Assembly: GCA_934796775.1 (NCBI GenBank)
Contig: CAKVPH010000007.1
Span: 1-64,000, forward strand
Source: an uncultured Clostridia bacterium
GTDB taxonomy: Bacteria; Bacillota; Clostridia; Christensenellales; Borkfalkiaceae
Length of the DNA stretch: 64,000 nucleotides
Reading direction: 5' to 3'
Part shown: in pieces, positions 18,763-29,093 of the stretch
Layout: the number at the start of each line of letters is the position of its first letter
Numbering within the stretch: position 1 is the stretch's first letter
Notes under the pieces: generated by a model
What the model was told of the DNA's origin: nothing
What the model saw: only the letters and a program-made list of their open reading frames with translations
Databases searched by the model: none
Program-made: the position numbers and the translations under genes

Positions 18763-19311
18763 ATGACTGATGTGAACGAAGTTGAAAACAAGGAAAAAAC
18801 GCTCAGTTATATGATCCGCACCGTGAATATTTTAATAAAGCGCAATATCGAAAACAGCGAATTAAAAAAGCAATTCGACAATGCGACGGGAATGCACGGA
18901 TATGTAATAGCGTATTTAAACGAGTGTGAACGAAAAAAAGAGGACGTTTTTCAGCGTGACGTTGAAAAACGTTTTTCAATACGGCGAAGCACTGCTACCG
19001 CAATTTTGCAGCTTATGGAAAAGCGCGGATTTATAACGCGCGAATCGGTTGAATGCGACGCAAGGCTTAAAAAGATTGTTTTAACCAAAAAAGCAAAGAG
19101 TCTTTGCGAGCTGTTTGAACGCGAAAGATGCGAGTTTGAAAAAAGTCTTTCGGAAGGACTAACGGAAGACGAAATAAATACGGCTATAAAATTATTGAGC
19201 CGCATTGCGGATAATCTTACCGAACGGCTTGAAAAAACCGACTTAATGACCGAAAGATGCAAAGGCGCGATAGAAACAAAAGCAAGCGAAACAACGGATA
19301 ACGTCAAGTAA
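18763..19311 (+). CDS. MarR family transcriptional regulator
   Basis: 182 residues from the ATG 8 nt after AGGTGG; an upstream in-frame GTG at 18751 lies inside the Shine-Dalgarno/operator and is less likely. The winged-helix region covers ~50-130: DVFQRDVEKRFSIRRSTATAILQLMEKRGFITRE is the recognition part, and DARLKKIVLTKKA the wing. The flanks form the dimer helices. The gene heads an operon with a two-subunit ABC exporter, the standard layout of a drug-responsive MarR repressor; the operator lies just upstream. Confidence 0.9.
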   Translation: MTDVNEVENKEKTLSYMIRTVNILIKRNIENSELKKQFDNATGMHGYVIAYLNECERKKEDVFQRDVEKRFSIRRSTATAILQLMEKRGFITRESVECDARLKKIVLTKKAKSLCELFERERCEFEKSLSEGLTEDEINTAIKLLSRIADNLTERLEKTDLMTERCKGAIETKASETTDNVK

Positions 19312-19329
19312 AACGACAAGAGGTGAATA

Positions 19330-21207
19330 ATGTCAAAAAATAAAAAGAAAAAAAGCACGATAGGGCTGCTTGCGGGAAGTATCCGACAGAATAAAAAGGC
19401 GTCTATATTAACGCCTGTTTTTATGCTTGGCGAGGTAATTTTCGAACTTGTAGTTCCTATGCTTATGTCAAAAACGGTTCTGGAATATCTTACTGTTTTA
19501 AGTAAGCCCGTAGCCGAAAGACCTGAAAGCTGGTCGCTTATCATAATGAACAGAACCATAACCACTCTATCAACAGGCGCGCCCGATATGGGATATCTCG
19601 GGATTTGCGGACTCGTATTGATACTGTGCGGTTGTATGTCGTTTGTATTCGGCACGCTTTCGGGAATATTCTGTGCGAAAGCGTCTGCGGGATTCGGCGG
19701 CAATTTAAGGCACGATCTTTATTACAAAGTACAGAATTTTTCGTTTTCTAATATAGATAAATTTTCAACGTCGAGCTTGGTTACAAGACTTACGACCGAC
19801 GTTACCAACGTGCAGAACGCGTTTATGACTATAATAAGAATGGGCGTGCGCGCTCCGCTTATGATGGTATTGTCGTTTATATTTGCGCTGAACGCGTTTT
19901 CTACAATCGGAACGACGCAGCTCAATCAGATGACCACGGTATATCTTATAGTAATACCCGTACTTTTGGTAGGGCTCGGCACGGTAATGGCGTTTGCAAT
20001 GCCCACGTTTAACAAAATATTCAAGCGTTACGACGCTCTTAACGAGTCCGTACAGGAAAACGTAAAAGGCATGCGCGTAGTAAAAGCTTACGTTCGTGAA
20101 AACTACGAAAAACAAAAATTCGGCAAAGCTTCAGAGCAGGTTAAAAAAGATTTTTCCAAAGCCGAAAAAATTCTTGCGTTTGCAAACCCCGTTATGATGG
20201 GCGCAATGTACGCAACGCAGATCTCTATATTCGTAATCGTCGGAAGATTCGGAATTTTTGGCAACAACCCCGAAGTTATAAGTAAACTTCAGATGCTCGT
20301 TTCTTATTCCATGTCCGCGCTTATGAGCTTTATGATGCTCTCTATGGTGTTTGTTATGATAACCATGTCGGTAGCTTCGGCAAAGCGTATCTGCGAAGTG
20401 CTAAGAGAAGAAATCGATATAGTAAACCCCGAAAATGCAATTACTGTAGTAAAAGACGGTTCTGTCGATTTTGACAACGTAAACTTTAAATACAGCAAAA
20501 ACGCCGAAAAATACGCTCTTTCCGATATCGATTTGCATATTAAATCGGGAGAAACGGTCGGAATAATCGGAAGCACCGGATCTTCTAAAACAACGCTTGT
20601 AAACTTAATTTCGAGGCTGTACGACGTAACCGAAGGCTCGGTTAAAGTAGGCGGCGTAGACGTAAGAGAGTATGATCTCGAAACGCTCCGTAATCAGGTT
20701 TCGGTAGTTTTACAAAAGAACCTGCTGTTCTCCGGTACTATTGCCGAAAACATTCGCTGGGGCGATATGAATGCGTCCGACGAAGAAGTGCAAAGAGTTT
20801 GTAAACTCGCTCAGGCGGACGAATTTATTCAGTCGTTCCCCGATAAATACAATACGCACATAGAGCAGGGCGGCACGAACGTTTCCGGCGGACAAAAACA
20901 AAGGCTCTGTATCGCAAGAGCGTTACTTAAAAAGCCCAGGGTTTTAATTTTAGACGATTCCACTTCGGCTGTCGATACTAAAACGGACGCGCTTATTCGT
21001 GCGGCGTTCAGAAACGAAATCCCCGATACTACTAAGATAATAATAGCTCAAAGAATCGCTTCTGTTTCCGACGCCGATAAAATAATCGTAATGGATAACG
21101 GCAAAATAAACGGAATAGGCACGCACGAACAACTTTTACAGACCAACGAAATTTATCGTGAAGTGTACAACACACAGAACAGAGCAAACGAAGGAGGTGA
21201 AAACTGA
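19330..21207 (+). CDS. ABC exporter subunit with degenerate nucleotide site
   Basis: 625 residues: six TM segments in ~1-340, then an ATPase domain. Walker A reads GSTGSSKTT, signature VSGGQKQR, Walker B VLILDDSTSAVD and H-loop IAQRIAS. The catalytic Glu after Walker B is Asp and the switch His is Gln, so this subunit carries the degenerate site of a heterodimeric exporter of the BmrC/YheI kind. An elongated external loop (~65-90) sits between TM1 and TM2. GAGGTG precedes ATG. Substrate unknown; drug or peptide export is likely. Confidence 0.9.
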   Translation: MSKNKKKKSTIGLLAGSIRQNKKASILTPVFMLGEVIFELVVPMLMSKTVLEYLTVLSKPVAERPESWSLIIMNRTITTLSTGAPDMGYLGICGLVLILCGCMSFVFGTLSGIFCAKASAGFGGNLRHDLYYKVQNFSFSNIDKFSTSSLVTRLTTDVTNVQNAFMTIIRMGVRAPLMMVLSFIFALNAFSTIGTTQLNQMTTVYLIVIPVLLVGLGTVMAFAMPTFNKIFKRYDALNESVQENVKGMRVVKAYVRENYEKQKFGKASEQVKKDFSKAEKILAFANPVMMGAMYATQISIFVIVGRFGIFGNNPEVISKLQMLVSYSMSALMSFMMLSMVFVMITMSVASAKRICEVLREEIDIVNPENAITVVKDGSVDFDNVNFKYSKNAEKYALSDIDLHIKSGETVGIIGSTGSSKTTLVNLISRLYDVTEGSVKVGGVDVREYDLETLRNQVSVVLQKNLLFSGTIAENIRWGDMNASDEEVQRVCKLAQADEFIQSFPDKYNTHIEQGGTNVSGGQKQRLCIARALLKKPRVLILDDSTSAVDTKTDALIRAAFRNEIPDTTKIIIAQRIASVSDADKIIVMDNGKINGIGTHEQLLQTNEIYREVYNTQNRANEGGEN

Positions 21208-23111
21208 TGCCGAAAGGTCCCGGATTTAAACCCAGACAAAAAGTAAACAAAAGCACGCTTCCGCGCCTTATGAAAGCTTTGTTTAAAAACTATAAATGGA
21301 AGCTTCTTCTTGTAGGAATTTGCCTTATAATCTCTGCTATAGGCGGTGCGGCTGCAGGTATATTTTTAAAAAACATAACGGCTTCTATCGCAGCGGGCGA
21401 CTGGGGTATGTTCATGAACGTTTTAACCGTAATGATATGCGTAGTTGTCGCGGCGGTTATAGCAAGCCTTTTAAGGTCGCTTATTATGGCTGACGTAACT
21501 CAAGGATTTCTTCGCGATACCCGAAACGCCATGTTCAACAAAATGCAGGATTTGCCCATAAAGTATTTTGATACGCACACTCACGGCGACATAATGAGCG
21601 TTTACACCAACGACGTAGACGCGCTCCGTCAGTTGGTTTCGGAAAGTTTGATTTCTGTAGTTCAAACTTCTGTAATGCTCGTAATACTCGTATTCACAAT
21701 GCTTTTTTACAGCATATGGCTTACGCTCGTCGTAGCACTGTTCGTCCTTTTAATGATGGTTATCGTTAAAAAAATAGGCGGCAACTCGGCAAAATACTTT
21801 GTTAAGCAGCAACAATCCATAGGTAAGTGCGAAGGCTTCGTTGAAGAATCCATGCACGGGCAAAAGGTAATAAAAGTATTTACGCACGAAGAAGAATCCG
21901 AAAAGGATTTTGATAAACTTAACGAAGAACTTATTTCCGACGCTACAAAGGCAAACACCTATGCAAACGTGTTAGGACCTATGATGAATAATTTAGGGCA
22001 TCTTTTATACGTTGTTTTAGCTCTTGTGGGAACGCTTCTCGCAGTATCTTCGCTCCCTGCGGGCTTTAAAAATTTCTCGCTTTCGGGCGCGGTGCTTGAT
22101 TTATCGATTATAGTAGCGTTCCTGCCTATGAGCAGAAACTTTACTCAGTCCATATCCAACGTAACGCAGCAGATGAACGCCATATTTATGGGACTTGCGG
22201 GCGCAGAGCGAGTTTTCGCTCTTATCGACGAACAGCCCGAAGCCGATAACGGTTACGTTACGCTTGTAAACGCCAGGTACGACGAAAACGGCAATATAAC
22301 CGAGAGCGAACAAAGAACCGAGCTTTGGGCGTGGAAACATCCGCATAAAGCCGACGGTACCGTAACTTATACTTTGCTTGCGGGCGATATAGTACTTGAC
22401 GACGTTGACTTTGGTTACAGCGAAGATAAAATCGTATTGCACGGCATAACGCTTTATGCAAAGCCGGGGCAAAAAGTTGCGTTCGTAGGCGCAACGGGAG
22501 CGGGAAAAACCACTATAACAAATCTTTTAAACAGATTTTACGATATAGCCGACGGCAAAATCCGCTATGACGGAATAAATATAAATAAAATCAAAAAGGC
22601 AGATCTTCGTAAATCTCTCGGCATAGTTTTGCAGGATACAAACTTGTTTACCGGCACGGTTATGGATAACATTCGTTACGGCAGACTTGACGCAACCGAC
22701 GAAGAGTGTATAAACGCCGCAAAACTTGCAAACGCCCACGATTTTATAACAAGACTTCCCGACGGCTACAACACGATGCTCACAAGCGACGGAGCAAATC
22801 TTTCGCAGGGGCAGCGTCAGCTGTTATCCATTGCGCGCGCGGCGGTGGCGGACGCTCCCGTTATGATAATGGACGAAGCTACGTCCTCAATAGATACGCG
22901 AACCGAACTTCTCGTTCAGCAGGGAACGGACAGACTTATGCACGGCAGAACGGTGTTCGTAATAGCGCACAGATTGTCTACGGTACAGAACTCCGACGTT
23001 ATAATGGTGCTTGACCACGGCGTTATAATCGAGCGCGGCTCGCATAAAGAACTCATAGAGAAAAAAGGCAAATATTATCAACTTTATACAGGTGCGTTCG
23101 AACTCGAATAA
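21207..23111 (+). CDS. ABC exporter subunit with canonical nucleotide site
   Basis: 634 residues, start overlapping the previous stop by 1 nt after GGAGGTG. Six TM segments occupy ~30-330. The ATPase domain has Walker A GATGAGKTT, signature LSQGQRQL, Walker B VMIMDEATSSID with the catalytic Glu, and H-loop IAHRLS. A ~45-residue Asp/Glu-rich insertion (near 355-400) precedes the ATPase domain, as in YheH/BmrD-type partners. With the previous product it forms a heterodimeric exporter controlled by the MarR regulator. Confidence 0.92.
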   Translation: MPKGPGFKPRQKVNKSTLPRLMKALFKNYKWKLLLVGICLIISAIGGAAAGIFLKNITASIAAGDWGMFMNVLTVMICVVVAAVIASLLRSLIMADVTQGFLRDTRNAMFNKMQDLPIKYFDTHTHGDIMSVYTNDVDALRQLVSESLISVVQTSVMLVILVFTMLFYSIWLTLVVALFVLLMMVIVKKIGGNSAKYFVKQQQSIGKCEGFVEESMHGQKVIKVFTHEEESEKDFDKLNEELISDATKANTYANVLGPMMNNLGHLLYVVLALVGTLLAVSSLPAGFKNFSLSGAVLDLSIIVAFLPMSRNFTQSISNVTQQMNAIFMGLAGAERVFALIDEQPEADNGYVTLVNARYDENGNITESEQRTELWAWKHPHKADGTVTYTLLAGDIVLDDVDFGYSEDKIVLHGITLYAKPGQKVAFVGATGAGKTTITNLLNRFYDIADGKIRYDGININKIKKADLRKSLGIVLQDTNLFTGTVMDNIRYGRLDATDEECINAAKLANAHDFITRLPDGYNTMLTSDGANLSQGQRQLLSIARAAVADAPVMIMDEATSSIDTRTELLVQQGTDRLMHGRTVFVIAHRLSTVQNSDVIMVLDHGVIIERGSHKELIEKKGKYYQLYTGAFELE

Positions 23112-23118
23112 GCAATTT

Positions 23119-23150
23119 AAAAAGTTCCGATTTTTTATCGGGGCTTTTTT
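23119..23150 (+). terminator. Terminator of the marR-ABC operon
   Basis: AAAAGTTCCGAT pairs with ATCGGGGCTTTT (two wobbles) and ends in six T. Confidence 0.8.
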
Positions 23151-23364
23151 ACGTGTTAAGGCTTTTTTGTCAGATTTTTTTATACAAAAAGTTTTTAAAT
23201 TTGCCGCTTTGGCTGTCCTTTTTTAATAGACTTAAAAGACGCTTGATTTTTTTTATATATAATTGTAAAATAAAGTTAATTTATTTGCGCGCTTTGCCGG
23301 TCGCTCGGTTGACTGAAAGCCGTAAAATCAAGTAAAAAACAATGTTAAAAACAAAGGAGTCGTT

Positions 23365-24975
23365 ATGACGCAAAAAGATACCTTCGGCGTAATGCTCGAT
23401 TGTTCGCGCAACGCCGTTATGAAACCCGAACAGGTAAAAAAATTTGCAAAAATTATTTCCGCATTCGGATATAATTCCGTCCAGCTTTATACCGAGGATA
23501 CTTACGAAATAGAAAGCGAACCTTATTTCGGCTATCTCCGCGGCAGATACACGAAAGACGAAATAAAGGATATAGACGCATACTGCAATAGTATAGGCGT
23601 AGAACTCATTCCTTGCATACAGACTTTGGCGCATCTTAATCAGATATTCCGTTGGAGCAAATATGTTCCCGTCAACGATACGACCGATATTTTGCTTGTA
23701 GGCGAAGAAAAGACCTACGAACTTATAGATAAAATGTTTGCTTTTCTTGCCGAGTCGTTTACGTCGAGAAGGGTAAATATAGGTATGGACGAAGCGCATA
23801 TGTTAGGGCGCGGCGCGTATCTTGATAAACACGGGTTAGAGAGCAGATTTAAAATTATCAAATCGCACCTTGACAGAGTGCTTGAAATTGCTAAAAAATA
23901 CGGTTTCCGCTGTATGATGTGGTCGGATATGTTTATGCGTATTCAAAACGGCGGCGAGTATTATTCGTATAACGTAAACCCCTCGGAAGAGTGCAAAAAG
24001 AGCGTACCCGAAAATCTTGATTTGATTTACTGGGATTACTATCATACCGATAAAAAGATGTATGACTCCATGTTCGATTCGCATAAAGTGCTTTCGGGCG
24101 ATAATGTTTGGTTTGCAGGCGGCGTCTGGACTTGGGTTGGATTTGCTCCGCGCAACGGCTTTTCTATAAAGGCAATGAAACCTGCTATAAAATCGGCTGC
24201 CCATCATAACGTAAAAAATATTTTTATCACCATGTGGGGCGACGACGGAAAAGAATGTTCTTTCTATGCCGTTCTGCCTTCGCTTTTTACGATTAAAAAG
24301 ATTTACGACGGCGAAACAGATATGGCGGTTGTAAAAAGCGAGTTTAAAAAGATCGTGGGTATAGATTACGATGCAATGATGCTTCTCGATTTACCGTCGG
24401 ACGCAGGCAAGGGCAAAAATTCAACTAATAATCCCTGCCGTTATATGCTTTATAACGATCCCGTTCTGGGTATTTTAGATCCCATTGCGGACGAAAATTA
24501 CGTTAAAGAATTTAAGTCGGCTTCTCGCAAACTTGCAAAATATTCCAAAGACGGAGAGTTTGCATATATTTTCAACTGCGAAAAACTCTTATGCGACGTG
24601 CTTGCTTTAAAATGCGATTTAGGTGTAAAATTAAGAGCGGCTTATAAAGCAGATAATAAAGACGAGCTTAAAGCTTTGGCTTTAAAAATCAAAAAAATCG
24701 AAAAAGCGTTGGATAATTTCTATTATGCTTTCAGAAAGCTTTGGTATACCGAAAACAAGCCGCACGGTTTCGACGTTCAGGATATAAGGCTCGGCGGTTT
24801 ATCCAGAAGGCTTAAAAGCGCGCGCGAAAGAATCGAAGCTTATGTGTCGGGCGAAATATCTGACATTTTAGAGCTTGAAGAGAATTTAATCGATCCTATT
24901 TGTCGCGAAGAAGCGGATAAAAATTCTATCTGCTATCAGGGTTATCGCGTAAATTCTACAGTCAACGTACTGTAA
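23365..24975 (+). CDS. GH20-like exo-beta-N-acetylhexosaminidase
   Basis: 536 residues without a signal peptide, so cytoplasmic. The (beta/alpha)8 barrel begins with MLDCSRNAVMKPEQVK, followed by GYNSVQLYTEDTYEI, LIPCIQTLAHLNQIFRW and VNIGMDEAHMLG; Asp-Glu in the last motif matches the catalytic pair of GH20. Later barrel strands are CMMWSDMFMR, LIYWDYYHTD and ITMWGDDGKECS. The layout resembles the small GH20 branch that cleaves terminal GlcNAc/GalNAc residues. AAGGAG precedes ATG. It lies 46 nt before a GH78-like gene; together they would trim imported glycans. Confidence 0.8.
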   Translation: MTQKDTFGVMLDCSRNAVMKPEQVKKFAKIISAFGYNSVQLYTEDTYEIESEPYFGYLRGRYTKDEIKDIDAYCNSIGVELIPCIQTLAHLNQIFRWSKYVPVNDTTDILLVGEEKTYELIDKMFAFLAESFTSRRVNIGMDEAHMLGRGAYLDKHGLESRFKIIKSHLDRVLEIAKKYGFRCMMWSDMFMRIQNGGEYYSYNVNPSEECKKSVPENLDLIYWDYYHTDKKMYDSMFDSHKVLSGDNVWFAGGVWTWVGFAPRNGFSIKAMKPAIKSAAHHNVKNIFITMWGDDGKECSFYAVLPSLFTIKKIYDGETDMAVVKSEFKKIVGIDYDAMMLLDLPSDAGKGKNSTNNPCRYMLYNDPVLGILDPIADENYVKEFKSASRKLAKYSKDGEFAYIFNCEKLLCDVLALKCDLGVKLRAAYKADNKDELKALALKIKKIEKALDNFYYAFRKLWYTENKPHGFDVQDIRLGGLSRRLKSARERIEAYVSGEISDILELEENLIDPICREEADKNSICYQGYRVNSTVNVL

Positions 24976-25021
24976 TTTTTGCCGTTTGGCATATAAGTTT
25001 TAGAATATAAAAAGGACTATT

Positions 25022-27070
25022 ATGAAACCGATCGCATTAACTAATAACGGCGAAAGCCGATTTTATGAATATAAACGTAACTTTACTGTTGAAAAATGCA
25101 GTGCCGTTTTAAAAATTACCGCCGATTATAAATACGCGGCGTATATAAACGGTATTTTCGTCTGTAACACTCAGGCAAGCGATACTTTAGACCGAAAAAG
25201 CGTTTGCTCGGTGGATATATCCGATAAAATAAAGCAGGGCGAAAACGAGCTTTTCGTTATAGCCATGCATATGGACGCGGAGTTTTCGGTCGCGCGCAAT
25301 ATGCCTGCGTTTTTGGCGTTTGAAATCATTTCGGAGGGTAAAATAATAGCTTCTTCCGATTGCAATACTTTGGCAAGATGCAGCTTAAAATATAACATAG
25401 GCGACGTTACCACTCCGCAGCTCGGCTACGGCATAGATTACGATTTTACCGCGAAAGACGCAGATTTTATGCCTTGCAAAGAGCTTGATTTAAAAGTTAA
25501 TTTTGTTCCGCGTGCTATAAAGAACTTAAAAACAGGCGAACCGCTTGACGTTTCGGTTGTGGCGCAAGGCGATTTTAAATATTCGGGCGGCAAAAATACG
25601 GCTGAAAAAATGCAGTTTTCGTATATGACTTTTTCTCGGTTTGAAGAATGCACGGGGCTTAACCGCTTAAAATATGCCGATTTACACGAACCTTTGACTT
25701 TTAAAACCGAAAATGCGGATGCAGACGGCGTTTATGTCATAGTCGATTTATCACGCGAATGCGCCGGGCATCTTATGCTTTCGGTAAATCTTGATAAAGC
25801 TTGCATGGGCGGGCTTTGTTGGGGCGAACACCTTGCCGATCTCAGGGTGAGAAGTGCAATGGGCGGCAGAAATTTTGCTTACCGTCTGACGTTTAAAAAG
25901 GGCGAAAACACGCTTGACGAGCGTATTTTGCGCCTTGGATGCAGATATTTATGTTTGTTTGTCGAGTGCGATAAAGTTACGGTAAACCGCTTTACGCTTA
26001 TCGAAAGTCTATATCCTTTTAATAAACCCGAAAAGAATTTTAACGACAGGCTTTTAAATCGCATTTACGAAACGGGGCGCAGAACGCTTGAACTTTGCGC
26101 TCATGAACATTATGAAGATTGCCCGTGGCGTGAACAGGCGCTTTACGGCATGGATTCGGCAAATCAGATGTTGTTCGGCTACGGCGCGTTTAACGAATAC
26201 GAATTCCCGCGTGAAAGTATTCGCCTTATGGCTGAAACAAGAAAAACTAACGGACTTATAGAACTTTGCGCTCCGTCGCATTTATCGTTTACCATTCCTT
26301 CGTTTTCGGCGTATATGGTTATGGCAATATGCGAAAATGCCGAGGTAGACTACAACGAAAAGTTTGTAAGCGAAATGTTGCCGCACGCAAAGGACGTTAT
26401 GCGTGTTTTTGAAAATCACAGCGACAGTAGCGGCGTAAGCTTATTCCACGAAGTAGGGTTCTGGAACTTTCATGAATGGAGTGAAGGGCTTGAAGGCGGA
26501 GTTTTTGGCAGAGATTACGAAGAAAAGCCCGCAAAAGACGGTATTTTAACCGCAGTAGTGTGTATCACCGCTAAAAAATTTGCTAAACTTTTAAAAACTG
26601 CGGGCGATATTAAGTCCGCAAAAAAAATGAGCGAGTATGCAAACATGCTTGAAAATTCTCTTGAAAACTTTTACGACAAGGCAAGCGGACTTTACTGCTC
26701 ATATATAGATTCCGACGGCAAACGCGGCTATCACGGTTATATGCAGGCGGCTGCAGCTATGGCTGTGGAGAACATGCCGAAAGACAGACTTAAAACTATT
26801 TCGGAAGTGCTTAAAAATCCTTGCGGCAAAGTAGTTGAACCTACTTTTGCAGTGTTCAGGCTTAAATACGAAGCTATAATAAAAGCCGACGAAAAAAATA
26901 TCGGCTGGGTTATAGACGATATCTGCAATACGTTCGGAAAAATGCTCTTTTCGGGTGCTACTTCTTACTGGGAAACGGCATTTGGCGAAGCCGACTTTGG
27001 CGACGCCGGCAGTTTATGCCACGGTTGGTCTGCTGTTCCGTGCTATATTTTTGATAAATATCTTAAATAA
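25022..27070 (+). CDS. GH78-like alpha-L-rhamnosidase
   Basis: 682 residues, no signal peptide. N-terminal beta domains (~1-330, with YAAYINGIFV and GENELFVIAMHM) precede an (alpha/alpha)6 barrel. The barrel carries HEHYEDCPWREQALYGMDSA, where acidic residues correspond to the GH78 general-acid region, then LFHEVGFWNFHEWSEG, and near the end GATSYWETAFG and LCHGWSAVP. GH78 enzymes remove terminal L-rhamnose; related unassigned branches exist, so the sugar is uncertain. Co-directional with the GH20 gene and probably co-transcribed. Confidence 0.75.
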   Translation: MKPIALTNNGESRFYEYKRNFTVEKCSAVLKITADYKYAAYINGIFVCNTQASDTLDRKSVCSVDISDKIKQGENELFVIAMHMDAEFSVARNMPAFLAFEIISEGKIIASSDCNTLARCSLKYNIGDVTTPQLGYGIDYDFTAKDADFMPCKELDLKVNFVPRAIKNLKTGEPLDVSVVAQGDFKYSGGKNTAEKMQFSYMTFSRFEECTGLNRLKYADLHEPLTFKTENADADGVYVIVDLSRECAGHLMLSVNLDKACMGGLCWGEHLADLRVRSAMGGRNFAYRLTFKKGENTLDERILRLGCRYLCLFVECDKVTVNRFTLIESLYPFNKPEKNFNDRLLNRIYETGRRTLELCAHEHYEDCPWREQALYGMDSANQMLFGYGAFNEYEFPRESIRLMAETRKTNGLIELCAPSHLSFTIPSFSAYMVMAICENAEVDYNEKFVSEMLPHAKDVMRVFENHSDSSGVSLFHEVGFWNFHEWSEGLEGGVFGRDYEEKPAKDGILTAVVCITAKKFAKLLKTAGDIKSAKKMSEYANMLENSLENFYDKASGLYCSYIDSDGKRGYHGYMQAAAAMAVENMPKDRLKTISEVLKNPCGKVVEPTFAVFRLKYEAIIKADEKNIGWVIDDICNTFGKMLFSGATSYWETAFGEADFGDAGSLCHGWSAVPCYIFDKYLK

Positions 27071-27127
27071 AAAACGGCATTTTTTGCCGAAATAAAGCGA
27101 CCGCAAAAAATTATTATAAAAACAACG

Positions 27128-27162
27128 AAACCCGCGATAATCGACTTATACGCGGGTTTTTT
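27128..27162 (+). terminator. Terminator after the glycosidase operon, with repeat copy C
   Basis: AAACCCGCG pairs with CGCGGGTTT; six T follow. The apical loop (27135-27150) is the dispersed repeat core CGATAATCGACTTATA. Confidence 0.9.
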
Positions 27163-27166
27163 GATA

Positions 27167-27198
27167 TAAAAAACCCGCGTATAAATCACTCGGCGGGT
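27167..27198 (-). terminator. Terminator of typA
   Basis: Read on the minus strand, ACCCGCCGAG... pairs with ...GCGGGT and ends in six T. Its 3' half matches the neighbouring plus-strand terminator, so the two look like inverted copies of one element. Confidence 0.75.
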
Positions 27199-27212
27199 AA
27201 TTTTGTAACGTG

Positions 27213-29033
27213 TTATTGTTTTCTCTTTTTAGCCCATTCTTTCATTCTGAGTTCGTGCGACAAAATCTTTTTGCGAAGTCTTATGCTCTTTGGCGTAAGC
27301 TCTACAAGTTCGTCGTCGGCAATAAATTCCATGCATTGCTCTAAGCTCATTTGCTTAGGCGTTACAAGTTTAAGTGCTTCGTCGCTGCCGCTTGCACGGT
27401 TGTTTGTAAGCTGTTTTCTCTTGCATACGTTTACGGCAAGATCGTCTTCGCGCGAGTTTTCGCCAACTATCATACCTTCGTAAACGTCAAGACCGGGACC
27501 TACAAACAGAGTGCATCTTTCCTGCGCGTTGAACAATCCGTACTGGGTAGTCGTGCCGCTTTCAAAGCATACCAAGCTTCCGCGCGTACGCGTCTGGAGA
27601 TCTCCTTTGTACGGTTCGTATTTATCAAAAACGTGATACATTACGCCGAAGCCTTTGGTGTCGGTAAGCATTTCGCTTCTGTAACCTATAAGGCAGCGCG
27701 ACGCAATTTTAAATTCAAGTCTGGTTTCGCCGTTGTCGTTCGGTTCCATAGAAACAAGTTCGCCTTTGCGCTGTCCTATTTTATTCATTACAACGCCTAC
27801 GTAATCTTCGGGAACTTCTATAACGAGCTGTTCGATAGGCTCCATGCACTTGCCGTCTATCTGTTTAAATATAACTTTGGGGCGCGAAACCTGAAATTCA
27901 TAACCTTCGCGGCGCATTTCTTCAATTAAAATTGAAAGGTGCAGTTCGCCTCTGCCGTACACTTCAAAAGTATCGGTGCTTTCCGTTTCTGAAACGCGCA
28001 TACTTACGTTTGTTTCAACTTCTTTAAACAGACGTGCGCGCAAATGACGCGAAGTTACGTATTTACCTTCTTTACCTGCAAACGGACTGTTGTTTACCAT
28101 AAACATCATCGAAATGGTAGGTTCGTCTATCGCAACAAAGGGCAGAGCTTCGGGTTTATCGAGATCGCAAATTGTTTCGCCTATGTTTATTTTGTCTATT
28201 CCGTTTATGGCAACGATGTCTCCCATTTCGCCTTTTTCAACTTCGGTGCGTTTAAGACCTTCAAACTGATAAAGTCTTGAAATTCTGCCTTGCGAAAAAG
28301 TGCCGTCGGTATGGCAAATAGTTACGGGCTGTCCGTCGTAGACCTTTCCGCGTACGATTTTGCCTATTCCTATTCTGCCAACGTATTCGTCGTAATCGAT
28401 ATTGCAGATAATCGTCTGCAAAGGCTGATCCACTTCGCCTTCGGGCGCGGGTACTTCTTCGATTATAGTATCCAGAAGGGGAGCCATGTTTACGCCTTCG
28501 TCGTTTAAATCCTTTTTAGCCCAGCCGAGTTTTGCGCTTGCGTAAACGGTTTTAAAATCCAACTGATCGTCGTTTGCGCCAAGGTCTATAAAGAGTTCGA
28601 TTATGCCGTCGATAGTTTTTTCTATATCGCCGCCTTTATCTATTTTATTTATTACAACAACGGGCTTTTTGTTAAGGTTGAGTGCCTTTTTCAAAACGTA
28701 TCTGGTCTGCGGCATAACGCCTTCAACCGCGTCTACCAGTAAAACTACGCCGTCAACCATAGAAAGAATACGCTCTACTTCGCCGCCGAAATCGGCATGC
28801 CCCGGCGTGTCTACTATATTTATTTTTGTATCCTTGTAATGAACTGCCGTGTTTTTTGCAAGAATGGTAATGCCTCTTTCGCGCTCTAAGTCGTTACTGT
28901 CCATAACGCGCTCGGCTACTACTTCGTTTTTACGAAATACTCCGTTCTGCTTTAAAAGCGCGTCCACAAGGGTGGTTTTGCCGTGGTCAACGTGCGCGAT
29001 AATAGCAATGTTTCTTACGTCGTTTCTCTTCAT
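27213..29033 (-). CDS. typA: Ribosome-associated GTPase TypA/BipA
   Basis: 606 residues, the normal length. The G domain has AHVDHGKTTLVDALL (G1), ERGITI (G2), DTPGHADFGGEV (G3) and INKIDK (G4). EF-G-like domains II, III and V follow, then the BipA C-terminal domain containing RTRGSLVCFESGTTTQYGL and VGENSREDDLAVN. TypA acts in 50S assembly and translation under stress and cold. GGAG lies 7 nt before ATG. Monocistronic on the minus strand. Confidence 0.97.
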   Translation of the reverse strand: MKRNDVRNIAIIAHVDHGKTTLVDALLKQNGVFRKNEVVAERVMDSNDLERERGITILAKNTAVHYKDTKINIVDTPGHADFGGEVERILSMVDGVVLLVDAVEGVMPQTRYVLKKALNLNKKPVVVINKIDKGGDIEKTIDGIIELFIDLGANDDQLDFKTVYASAKLGWAKKDLNDEGVNMAPLLDTIIEEVPAPEGEVDQPLQTIICNIDYDEYVGRIGIGKIVRGKVYDGQPVTICHTDGTFSQGRISRLYQFEGLKRTEVEKGEMGDIVAINGIDKINIGETICDLDKPEALPFVAIDEPTISMMFMVNNSPFAGKEGKYVTSRHLRARLFKEVETNVSMRVSETESTDTFEVYGRGELHLSILIEEMRREGYEFQVSRPKVIFKQIDGKCMEPIEQLVIEVPEDYVGVVMNKIGQRKGELVSMEPNDNGETRLEFKIASRCLIGYRSEMLTDTKGFGVMYHVFDKYEPYKGDLQTRTRGSLVCFESGTTTQYGLFNAQERCTLFVGPGLDVYEGMIVGENSREDDLAVNVCKRKQLTNNRASGSDEALKLVTPKQMSLEQCMEFIADDELVELTPKSIRLRKKILSHELRMKEWAKKRKQ

Positions 29034-29093
29034 ATATTATGCTCCGAATTTAGTCTTGGGTATTTATAATTTTCTATATCATATAACTTACAA

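Noticed and set aside
27213..29033. Long plus-strand open frames opposite typA (for example 27351-27929)
   Set aside because: They are antisense shadows of a highly conserved gene and have no ribosome sites or family features.
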